From assembly GCF_921293095.1 (NCBI RefSeq), contig NC_060248.1, positions 133,312,972 to 133,376,971 of the forward strand: a stretch of DNA of 64,000 nt. Direction: 5' to 3'. Numbering within the stretch: the first letter of the stretch is position 1; each line of letters starts with the position of its first letter. Of this stretch, positions 35,181-44,847 are shown in pieces. The stretch comes from Ischnura elegans. Taxonomy: Eukaryota; Arthropoda; Insecta; Odonata; Coenagrionidae. Position numbers and translations under genes: made by a program. Below the pieces are notes generated by a model. It was given only the letters and a program-made list of their open reading frames with translations, ran no database searches and was not told where the DNA came from.

Positions 35181-35391
35181 TGGCGTATCTAGGTCAATGG
35201 TTTGTTTCGCTAATTAAATGAGCGAATTACTCTATGCATGCACGTTTATTAGCCGCACTAGCGATACAGCCGCCGAAGCGGAATAGAAAAATAGCTACAG
35301 GCTAATGGCGGACGGGCATGCTGTCGCTCGCCGCCACCTCTCGCGGCCGGCGCAACAATCCTGACAGCTGAGGGCCGCCATGCGCCCTACA
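35181..35391 (-). repeat. Gypsy LTR, single
   Basis: A 211-bp stretch with TG...CA ends on the minus strand, placed directly upstream of gag. It contains a poly-A signal-like CTAATAAACGT. Just inside, at about 35161-35177, the minus strand reads TGGTGACCCCGACGTGA, the expected place and TGG start of a tRNA primer-binding site. I did not find a second copy in the window. Confidence 0.7.
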
Positions 35392-36010
35392 AATGTGGCC
35401 GCCACATCGTGCAACTCATTAATGGATTTTTGAAAATGCACATTTTCATGCGCACCAGGTTTTTCAGTTTTGATATCTGGGCTGCTATTCTGGATAAACG
35501 ATGCAATAAATAGCTGATGCTACTCCGCGGGTCATTATTGCAACGACCCCGTATTCTGAATGAAGGGGTGTAATAATTTTGTTCGGAATAGCATCTGGCT
35601 ATTTATTGCGTGAGCTCTTTCGAAGCTCCACCTCTTCCCGTATGAAAAACTTTCTGAACAGTTTTCGCAATCACTGAGGGAGAAGATATTTTATACATTG
35701 TTCTTAATTTTACAAAATTGTATAAATAATTGCTTTATTTACATTTAAAAATGATGTGAAAACCTCGGATACACTTTGAAGATCACAAAAAAAGTTTTGG
35801 AAGTCAGCTGTTTGTTGTGGTTGTGATAATTTCACAATGGCTTCAGACAGGTGGGATAGGTCATAATTTCATAATATAATGGTGATTTATCGGGCATAAA
35901 TATTGAATCAATTACCTGTAACCGATCGGTCCTTTATCGTGAGACCATTGCTATGCGAAATAATTACTGAAAGCTAAATATGTTTGATTTTCTTCGTAAT
36001 TGTGTTAAGT
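35392..36010. other. Dispersed repeat trace
   Basis: About 35460-35490 (TTGATATCTGGGCTGCTATTC) is similar to the reverse complement of about 59935-59965 (CCCGAATAGCAGCCCTGATA), so it belongs to a dispersed repeat. A bipartite GAATGAAGGGGTGTAATAA segment follows. No gene. Confidence 0.4.
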
Positions 36011-36234
36011 TTCGACGTCTGCTTGTTTGTTGCATGTCAAAATAAATATGTACCAACTTTTATTGTATTGCTCGTGACGATATTGCTTTACTGTATGAAC
36101 TAGAAGCTTTCGTTTCTAATGCTAGCTTTATATTATATGACTCCCTAATTTCAGTATTCATTCTCTGTTTAGGAAATGAAGTAGGTGGCAACGTCACAAC
36201 TGTGCTTTCATGTATTATATGATGGAATAGTATC
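36011..36234 (+). repeat. Direct repeat R, copy 2
   Basis: Second copy of 31100-31321. The pair encloses about 4.7 kb that includes the minus-strand Gypsy piece and the 169-bp MITE. Its right edge coincides with the CCC start at 36234. Confidence 0.85.
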
Positions 36235-36460
36235 CCAGCCACTGAAATGGCGTGCATTGGACATCCATTGGATGACAGGGCTGACATCCATGGACATCCA
36301 GTTGATGACCACTGGACTTCCTACCCATATCCAAGTGTCCCACTTGTGGACATCCATTCGATGATTTACTCTGGACTCCATATGGATACCCAAACATCCC
36401 ACTTGTGGACATCCATTGGATGTCTTTCCCAGGATTTGGAAAGGAACGGTATCAACCACT
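36234..36460 (+). repeat. GGACATCC repeat block, possible CCC-element end
   Basis: Starts AT-CCCAGCCACTGAAATGG, the pattern of the CCC/GGG elements. It then carries at least six copies of a GGACATCCATTGGATGTC-type word (36268, 36291, 36350, 36410 and partials), nearly palindromic. No matching GGG right end is found, so it may be a truncated or solo end. The block is open in several frames only because of the repeat. Confidence 0.5.
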
Positions 36461-37605
36461 GAACTTCTTTTACTTGTTTGATCAGCACCTAGATGCCTAG
36501 ACCTTTTTGCCAGATTTTATATTCAATATAATGAGGAGCATTTTCACTAAGGGGATTTATTGAATGTGTGTGGTCAATGACAAACTCAACTGAACATGCT
36601 GTACACAAACTAAAATAACTCTGAGACTGTTCATTGCACCTTCACATTAAGCATATCATGGTTTAGATCACTTACTCTGTGGACTAATAATTAAGAATAA
36701 CGTCAAAGCGAAGATTTTGACAAAAATGAAACTTTAATACAATGTAACCCAAATATTTTTCTTTGGTCCAACAGTTTCAATATTTTACTGCGCATTCTTA
36801 TAGGCTTTCGTCACATTCATTGAATGTGGCAAAGTACATAGCTTGTAATCCTACTTACACTCGACAATTAGGAGTCATGGCGCCATGAGACGAAGACTGT
36901 TGTCTTCAGATTCAAATATCCTGCACGAATCAAATATTTTCATTTCGCTAATACCTACCAAAATCCTTATTTTTTCGCAGTTATGTTTGCTGCGAAAGCG
37001 CGCTGTCTCACTCCTGGAATTTCTAAAATTGGCTACTAAAATTGGCGTTTTCTGTTGTAGATTCCGGCCTTGACGAATTGCGCTTTCGCAATAAATACTA
37101 TTTGATAAACCGTACGCTTTTGATTTTAGTGCAATGATAACATCCAATTAGTTATTAACGTTTAACTCGAGTCAACCAGATATCTACGTCGGCAAAACAT
37201 TCAATAAATCCACTTGGTAAAAAAATGGTTCACAATAAAATGAATAAACTCTGCCTAATATGAATAGTAATACTCAAACATCTACTCACACGTTTAGCGG
37301 TTAATACCCATACGAGGACTCTGGAAGAATTTCACAAAAGGCAAACAAAACACCTTACAGTCGGATGATCATTTATTCGCAACTCAATGCAGATAACAGA
37401 AACTGTATTCGGCTAACGGTAATACACATAACACCGGTAACATGTTGCCGGCAGACATCTTGTATGCCTTGTATAGTTGGAAATCGACTTCCGACGAAAT
37501 CTATTGTAGTCGATAGGTCGATATTTGTAAATCACGGGCTGTACATCCAAAATCGGAAATCTCGGCACTGATGTCTTGAGAGATATCTACTATTGGGAGA
37601 AATAA
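36461..37605. other. No recognised gene
   Basis: AT-rich spacer. The 90-codon minus frame at 36875-37147 has no domain. Confidence 0.4.
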
Positions 37606-37960
37606 CCCTGGTGAAAATGAAGTGTGCAAAAACCGTGCAGAAAGTGTTCAAAAAGCGTTCTGAGAAGCGTGCAAAGAGTGTGAGAAAAGTGTGCAATGTC
37701 CCCCAAAAGTGTGCAAAAAGTGTGAGAAAAGCGTGCATTGGGACTACTGAAATGTACATAAAGTGTGAGAAAAGCGTGCAAAGAGAGTGAGAAAAGCGTG
37801 CAGAGTGCCTTAAAAGTGTGAGGAAAGCGTGAATTGGGAATACAGGGAAGTGCAAAAAGCGTGAAAAGAAAGTGCAAAAGGCACTGAAAGAAATTGTGAA
37901 AAGCGCTTAAAAATTGTGCCTAGAGTTTGAGGGAAGCACGAAGTGGGAATAGTGGAATTA
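37606..37960 (+). repeat. GTGTGCAAAAAGTG repeat block at a CCC end
   Basis: Begins AA-CCCTGGTGAAAATGAAGTGT (element start at 37606), close to the CCCTGGCGAAAAAT end of element H at 48034. About 20 degenerate copies of a 17-20-bp word, AAAAGTGTGAGAAAAGCGTG, follow. A weaker similar patch lies at 42365-42435 (GTGCACAGAAAG, GTGCGCGAAATGTGTG), so the element may extend to about 42450, but the right terminus is not clear. Confidence 0.6.
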
Positions 37961-38199
37961 GAAATAGTGTCAAAAGAATGTGCAAACTAATTCAAAAGTG
38001 ATAACTGTGGAAGTATCATCGTATAGCCACCAAATTTGTCATCTCCTCATCTATTCCAAAACATCCTTTTTCTCACGGATCATGAGAATTATCAACTCTT
38101 TGGCTGTACTCCCAATCCATCTCATAGGTTTAACCATATCTAGAATGCTCAGCCATTATGCATGTTTCTCATACTTGAGGGGGCGCCCTAGCGTTTGAA

Positions 38200-38560
38200 T
38201 TTACCAATTTAACGGCTCACGAAGGCCTCTAGCCGCAGCGCCGGGATATGGAGACGGAAGCCGAAGCGCCGCGAGGGAGAGAAAGGGGGGGAGGCAACTC
38301 TCCCCTCCCAAACTTCACCCGCGACGACTCACCCGAGGAGAAATTTGATTCTTAAGATAAATTTGATACGGGTCGCAGGAACAGGGGTCGCAGTCGGAGT
38401 TGATATGTGACACCTAAGTGGCGGCGAACCAATTAAAAATAGTAGAAACCAACTTCTGGTTCCTCTCTCGTGCGCTGAAAAATAGGCCTGTGAATGCGAA
38501 GGTCCTTTTGAGTTTACACCTTTTCCGAAATTGTTGGCGATGATATCTTCATTATGTAAA
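38200..38560. other. CG-rich spacer
   Basis: A 38215-38420 stretch is clearly richer in G+C than its neighbours (GCCGAAGCGCCGCGAGG) and contains a G-run. It could be a promoter for the minus-strand or plus-strand transposon gene nearby, or a foreign repeat. No open frame. Confidence 0.3.
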
Positions 38561-38574
38561 CAGGCATTTCGTCA

Positions 38575-38790
38575 ACATCACGCCACCGACCTCGGTGGTG
38601 ACTGGGTAATATCCTCGTCTGCCATACAAGAAATTGCGGGTTCGAGTCCCGCCTGGGTAGGTTTCCCCTATCCAGAGCTTGGTTGTTCGTGTAAATAATT
38701 GTAGAACTTTTTCAATACTCAATGTAAAATAGCTCAATCTGAGCTGTATTCGGTGGTTTGAGAATAAACAAAATTAAAAAAATAAAATTT
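38575..38790 (+). mobile_element. tRNA-derived SINE
   Basis: A tRNA-like head has a perfect B-box GGTTCGAGTCCC (38639-38650) and an upstream A-box-like TGGTGACTGGGTAA. A body of about 110 bp follows, then an A-rich tail (AATAAACAAAATTAAAAAAA, about 38762-38790). This is the arrangement of insect tRNA-SINEs. It lies within the possible 37606 element, so it is probably a later insertion, though it could be the counterpart of the cassettes in elements A and B. Confidence 0.75.
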
Positions 38791-39365
38791 CAGCATTGAA
38801 TTGTGGTTTAATATGTAATTTAAACGGAATGTAGAGTCTTTTTACGAAATGAAGATATCATCCCTTGCAATTTTCGAAACGGAAGGGAAAAACGGGTGGC
38901 AAACGAAAAATGGAGAGGTTTCTCATTTGATATATACTTACGTAAAATATATTAAACTAACATAATTAATTATTTTAAAAATGTGACAATATATGTCAGC
39001 TAGCTTGCTTGAAAATCACACGAATGCTTGGATGCGAAAAGCAATGGTTACTTAAGTTACAGCTACTAATATTTTTTATTAACACCGATGAAAAGAAGCA
39101 ATAAAACAGAACATGATGAAAAAAAATTCTGTGGGAGAGCCGAAACCTGCATTTCAAGACAAAAGGAGTACTTAATTAATAGTTGAACTTTGTGTCATCA
39201 TTTTTTCTGATATAACACTCATCAGAAATCACATCGCAAGCATTTTATATTTTTAAAAATGCAACAATAACATGAAATTATTTATGAACCATTATGAATT
39301 AACACAAACATTTAAATCATAAGAAAACATAAAGAATAAAATCACCAGCTCTACAACTAGTTTTC

Positions 39366-40549
39366 ATTTGCATTCAAAGGATAAGTTGGCCTCATGATCA
39401 TCACTGAATCTTGGCATTGATACTATGATGCGCGAGGCTGTGTGGTTCAGAAGCCCTTGAAAGTATACTTTAATTTTTTTCTTCCACTGATGTCCCCTCT
39501 GGGTATGAAGATTTTTTTTCGTCTAGCCCTTTCATAACTAGAATAAAGCTGATAGCCACAGATCTTGGCAGTCTTACGAATAATTTTGGATAGAAATTTC
39601 GTTAAATTTCCATCAACAATCAGCGAAATAGCTTCCTCTGGCGTCAGTTTCTTTTGAGTAGAAGGTATTTTCCTCTATTTCTGTAATATCCGTTTCCCTC
39701 GGGTGGGGGTGGTCGTGGTCATTTCCGTGATTATTTTCGCTGCCGCATCATTCCCTTGCGAGCGCAGTGTCACAGATGTGGCTAGCGATAGCTCAGCTGC
39801 TGTTGCTTTCTCAAACCAGTCACTTTTCTGCTCTTATTGTTAGACCTATCACTAGACCTCTGAAAGTCTTTCTTAGGCCTTTCTTTGCTGCTTTAACCAG
39901 AAAAACTAGGAATTAGATAGCAATAGTGATATAAAATCGCCTAGGAGGAAAGTAAATCCAATACGAATACGAACGCCAATACGAACAATAATAGGTTACA
40001 AACTGTGCAAGGAGTCTCAAGGATTATGCATGTCAGGTGGGTATATCCTTCTCTCACAAACATCGACGTTTTTTTCAAAGTTGCTGGTTCTCTTACATTC
40101 GTCCCATTTCTGGAAATGCGTATTGAAAAAGTATTTTTTATGACATTCTGCATTATTTCCTTTGTCCTCACTTCTTGCTCTAAGTTAAACTTATTGAGAA
40201 GATATTGAACGGCAAATTTACGTTTTGAGGACAACGAATTTCCACTTCCATTAACAATAGCGTCATGTATTTCTTTTCGTGGTTCTTTCATTTGCTCAAT
40301 TTTTCTTATCCGAAATATCAACAAACTGAATCATCAAAGATGAAAATCGAAATTAGAGTATAATACCCTGCATAATACAACACACGAAATCAGTGAGATA
40401 TTTATCTTGGAAAACATAGGAACCTTTTTTTCGTTGCGAGATATCCTCCAGTAGTGGTAGTTCGTCCTCAACGCTGAAATCTCACGCTCTAGGGAAAATA
40501 GACCTTGGTTCCTCGCTTCTGTAGCACAAACACTGAGATCCTTTGACAC
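39366..40549 (-). pseudogene. Transposon gene remnant, unassigned
   Basis: Minus-strand segments that look coding. Upstream: SKDLSVCATEARNQGLFSLE (40549 down). Middle: IEQMKEPRKEIHDAIVNGSG, then KRKFAVQYLLNKFNLEQ (40324-40170). Downstream: LTPEEAISLIVDGNLTKFLS, KIIRKTAKICGYQLYSSYER and, in a shifted frame, GLLNHTASRIIVS (39665-39366). I recall the P-EEA-SL-VD-NLTK...YPSYE-A-KK...LLNHTA-R order from the N-terminal half of large uncharacterised arthropod transposon proteins. That is possibly the same family whose C-terminal half is at 16690-17240. Stops and a shift near 39460 show it is broken. Confidence 0.45.
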
Positions 40550-42454
40550 TTACTAGTAAAAGTTGACTAATTTTCTCGGTAAAATCGTGAAAGGAATGTT
40601 TTTCAATCAATTGGGAAGAAGCATTTGTGGAAAACCCCGTGCGTGCCACCTCGTAGAAATCACCTGTATCGAAGATAAGCGATCCTCAAAATGGCAAAAA
40701 CCCTTCACATAACGAGGCAATAAAGCAGTTAGCGGCATTTCTACAAACGGACAGCTATGCTTTTAGTAGAAAACTTTTTAAACGCTAGGTAAAAATCGTA
40801 AGACTGAGGTAGGGTTTAAAGGTCACAATAGGGGTTACCGCGGTAGGCAGGGAAGTGCCCGCCGCCAATCTTGAGCCCTTTCCAATGTTTGAGCTGATGG
40901 GAGCTATGAGAGACCTAGTAGAATGTGGTTAGAAAAATGCGGGTGTATTGCGGTAAGATATGGGTTCTCCAAGAATAAGAAACAATATCCTTGCAGCCGC
41001 GCTTTCCGAGACAAGCTTCCGACTTGCCAGCGCTATCGTTGAGTCCGTAACATATATCTTATGAATAAAATCGTAATTTGCACATGAAAAAATCAAAAAA
41101 TAACACTTATATGGAATTTATAATGTATGCAAGTGTATAAAACTGTAATGTCGTCTCATCTTTAGCGAAATATCCTCAACAATAAGTTTTTTTAAACATT
41201 TAATAAACATTTTCATTCTTGTTATGGCATCCTTAAAAATTACTCATTTTAAAACAAAACGCAACTGTAGACATATACTTCTGACAATTTTATCAAAAGA
41301 TAAGAAAACATTATGGAGATAATTTTATGTTAATTTGACAGAAGTCTCAGTTTGTTGCACGTCTTCCTTTTCCAAGGCGTCTATTCTTTTCGATGGCGTC
41401 GTTTCCCTCGGGGCTTTCTAGACACTTCCATCGCACCACAAAAAGAAATACGCAAAACGAAAGAACGACGATGCGACCTCAAAATCAAGCAGCTAAGAAA
41501 ACGTGTGACCGGCCGGCTGCCGGTGTTGCTGTTGAGGGGAGGGCCTGCGCGCCTCGGAAGGGAGGGTCAGGAGGGGAGGCAAAGAAGTGAAGGATGACTC
41601 GCGGAAGGAGGAGGGGTGTTTAGGATGACTCGAAACGACTGCGCGTTATCGAAAAACTGGCTGCAAGGTCTCACAATTTCCCAAATTGTAGCTTTGATTT
41701 ACGACGTGTAGCATACGTGTAGCCTTTGCTTATACTTGAAAGATTATATTATGCTTTGGTCGGTGGGATTTTCTTTGCGTGATTTTGCGCCGTGGTGATG
41801 GTCATTGAAAAAATCGTAATTCGTGAAATTAAGCGTCAAATATATCCTGTAGGAAACCTGGTAAAAGACCCGTCTTTGTCTCAAGGCACAGATTTAACCT
41901 TTATAAATATTCTGAGTCAAGAAACCGCTATGTACCTATAACGAGCGAAGCACAAATTGGTTAATAGGAAGGGTCTGCATCGCCTTCCGCGACCGTGCTC
42001 GGGCGCGCCCTTAATATAAAATTGTGTACTGAGCCATTATGCTATTCTATGAATTATTAACTGCCATAAAGTTATATTTCCTCAAAAATGATTCATTGAT
42101 ATTGAAGTCAATCAGAAAAGTAATAAAAAGTGAAAATATACAGAAATTTTACTCCTTACCATGCTCATTGTGTGCAAGTTCTACATGGTATCAATCATGC
42201 ATTATTTTATCTAATTTGAAAAATTTTGAACACCTCAACATAAAATAAAAACAAATGTGGCCAACTAAATGCCATTGGCCAATAAAACGTGTTTCATAGA
42301 TAAATTGTTGAAGGAAAGATGTTAACATGCGTAAGAGGAATGGGTACATACACAATCTAACATACGCACATTAAAAAAGGTGCACAGAAAGAATCAATAG
42401 AAGAAGTGCGCGAAATGTGTGAAAGGAGCATGCAAGAAGTTTGAATCATAATGA
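40550..42454. other. No recognised gene; CG-rich patch
   Basis: AT-rich except 41390-41640, where G+C rises and two overlapping plus frames (81 and 66 codons) lack any domain. 42365-42435 has weak similarity to the GTGTGC repeat at 37620. Confidence 0.4.
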
Positions 42455-42486
42455 AAATTTTATAAAGACTGTGTACAATGTACAAC

Positions 42487-42592
42487 TATTTGGCTTTACA
42501 CGATATTTACACATTGTTTACAATTTACACAGTTTCATACATTGTATAAAAAAGTGTAAACTACACACAAATTGTGTAAAGCCAAATTTTTG
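42487..42592. repeat. Palindromic TTTACAC cluster
   Basis: ATTTGGCTTTACAC (about 42487) and GTGTAAAGCCAAAT (about 42576) are inverted arms. Between them are GATATTTACACATTG, TTTACAATTTACACAG, CATTGTATAAAA and GTGTAAACTACACAC. About 106 bp that can fold extensively. Confidence 0.7.
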
Positions 42593-43276
42593 AACAAGGT
42601 ACACATTTTTTATACAATTTGTAAACAATTGTACGGTTTCGCTGAGAGCAATGGATAAATATCCAATGAAAGTCACTTTCACTCACTTTGTTGGTACTTA
42701 ATGTCCCTTGACATCAATCTTTCAAGTTATTTTAAAAAAGAGGCAACACAGGCCTTAAAATACCACCAATAGTGGAATAATAACTGCCAAAATTAATGGG
42801 CCAGAACCAGCAGGGAATCATTGAATTTAATTATTTTTAGGTAAATCATGAGATGCAGGGTAGACATAATAATGCGATCAGATAATGAAGAAATAATAAT
42901 GTAATCTAAACATGGAATCCCCAAATACAGAGTACGATTTCTTACTATGTAAAAGATTATGCGTTTGATACTGATTTTCTTCATCCCTCTTTCCTAATGC
43001 TCTGAATAGTCTGGAATAACTACAGCCACTCTCTCAAAATGATTAATCCAAGTTTTCACAGGAGGTACTATCACAAACGTTACATTCAATTTTATTGGTA
43101 GGGGTGGGCAAAAAAAGAGACTTATTTTCAACTTTGATTGATTGGAGAACTCGCAATTGTTCAAGAGCAGCCACTTCTTTGCTCATGCTTGCTTCTATAC
43201 ATCATTAAATTTTGTACCCCCTTTAAAGTAGAAGTGGGAGCCCCACTAGCGTTGGGAAGAATGTGGTCCTCCAGCA

Positions 43277-43546
43277 TCAATTGACGAATAATGTATCTTC
43301 ATCAGCCTCGTCGTTGCCATTTCCGGGGTTAGCATGGTCCATTTGCACCTCCTTCGGCTCTTCTTGCTCCTGCAGGAGCTCGAGAATTTTTCTCTTTCTA
43401 ACTACAGGTGATCTGGAGAGACTGGGGTGTCCTGATCCTGGCATTCCAATATATGAGGCGTCACTGTTTCCTTTATCCTCATAGGGCCTCACATCATTTC
43501 CCAGTACGTGTAGTTTTCTGCATCCTCTTCCAACTGTAAGGCATTT
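43277..43546 (-). pseudogene. Coding-like last exon, unknown protein
   Basis: Read on the minus strand after an acceptor-like TTGCCTTACAG, the frame gives GRGCRKLHVLGNDVRPYEDK, then SDASYIGMPGSGHPSLSRSP, KRKILELLQEQEEPKEV and an acidic C-terminus ending DEDTLFVN and a stop. Codon-like composition, Pro/Ser and acidic stretches and a proper stop argue for a real exon of a transposon-borne gene. No domain is recognised. Upstream on that strand (about 44230-44020) a reading KYRKQWLLAAQSDLRRYLYQ matches NYRVKWILAARRDIRIYLCQ in element H, so both elements carry the same gene type. Confidence 0.45.
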
Positions 43547-44459
43547 GTAAAAAATGGACAAATCAATTCTTCAATGATAACGATCGCAAAGACTTAAATT
43601 GATGGTTATGATTTAAACAGATTCTTAATAACCTTAATTCTTTGACATTTTCCCAATTTTCAAGAAAAACCCTTAATATACGAGTTAATTAAGACTGACA
43701 CTAATACCATAATGTCATAAAGAACTATTAACAAAGTGCATTCTACCGCGAGAATCCTGATATTTCAACTTAATCCGTCTGAATGGATTGTATTTTTACT
43801 ATTTAAGCGAAAGCAAAGATTACGCTAAATTGTAATTACACTCAGACCATAATTATGAATAATCTTAATAATTATTGGATTAAAATTAGCAATTCAGTAA
43901 TCGCATGAGTGCATAAAAATCGTATTAGAATATACGAAAGGGCACGTACACATGTTCGGTGATTTACTATCGCATAGAAAAATATGTTCTATTTACTCAC
44001 ATTAACATAGTCAGCACAGCAGAGACGGGTTGGTACTGATAAAGGTATCTTCTTAAATCACTTTGAGCCGCTAAGAGCCACTGTTTCCGGTATTTCGATG
44101 CACAGAAACTTAATTCGTCGTTGATTTCAAACAGTATTCTTGCAATCCCTTTTTGCCAGCCTTCACTGCGAAACACGGATTATTTTCCTCCTCCTTAGCG
44201 TACTTCAAAGAAAATTTTGCTTGTAAAACAAGATTTTACAGCACAGCTAATTTCGCAAAGTCACAATATAGGGTAACTTCGAATGTAAACAGTTTCATTT
44301 GCTGTTATCCATATTAGCATGGCGAGATTAGGATGGCGATGTCCGTTGGGTCACATGACATACAAGGTGGCCGCCGGTCATTTTGGCGCAAGTTTCAAAA
44401 TACTATTTTTAATCCAAGATATTAAAATAAGTTCGTAATATAATTAATGGGCAAAAATT

Positions 44460-44707
44460 TGTAACTTAAGTTTTTAAATATGCCAAATATATATTTTCCT
44501 TAGTTACCAAAAGTTGTGTAAATGTTGGTATATACGAATGCAATTTCAATGTTGATTTCTGTGTTACTATGTGCATTGTTGCTTTTATTGATTTTCTAAT
44601 ATATAAGAGTTTCAGTATGTGAATTTTAACCAAAGAGGATACATGTTCTGTTAACATTGAAGTTAAGCATTAATTTCCATCCGCCTTAAATTCTACCCAC
44701 TACAACA
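44460..44707 (+). repeat. Copia 5' LTR
   Basis: A TG...CA bounded stretch (TGTAACTTAAG to CACTACAACA) immediately before the primer-binding-like site at 44708. I see no second copy in the window. Confidence 0.6.
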
Positions 44708-44847
44708 GGTTATGGACCCAGCATTTCATCGGAAAAAAAGGAATCGTTGTTAAATTCGATTTGTAAGAATTTTAAGGGGAACGATTTAGTCTCCGGAAGT
44801 ATGGATGACGAAAGATATAAAATTCCACTCTTTGATGGCAAGGAATA

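Larger units (their letters stand above)
33400..35391 (-). mobile_element. Gypsy LTR retrotransposon fossil, gag to early pol
   Basis: Broken Gypsy-family remnant on the minus strand. Parts from its 5' end: one LTR (35181-35391), a primer-binding-like site next to it, gag (34236-35042), protease region (VDTGVDICVYP, about 34150; then [18 protein letters not shown]) and the start of reverse transcriptase ([19 protein letters not shown]). It covers a different part of the usual gene order than the plus-strand Gypsy fossil at 29148-31090, so the two may be pieces of one rearranged insertion or of two related copies. It has a few breaks. Confidence 0.9.
42455..44456 (-). mobile_element. Relative of element H, truncated by Copia insertion
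   Basis: The right 880 bp (43570-44452) aligns throughout with 46900-47745 of element H. The left end (42465-42655) is packed with TTTACAC / GTGTAAA words in palindromic arrangement, like the TGTGTAAC words at H's ends. The alignment stops within a few bases of the Copia LTR at 44460, which suggests Copia inserted here. No matching right terminus is seen beyond Copia. A coding-like minus exon lies at 43277-43546. Confidence 0.7.

Noticed and set aside
31100-36234. Repeat R pair as LTRs of one element
   Set aside because: No TG/CA ends, no primer-binding site next to copy 1, and no similarity to the LTR-like stretch at 35181-35391.
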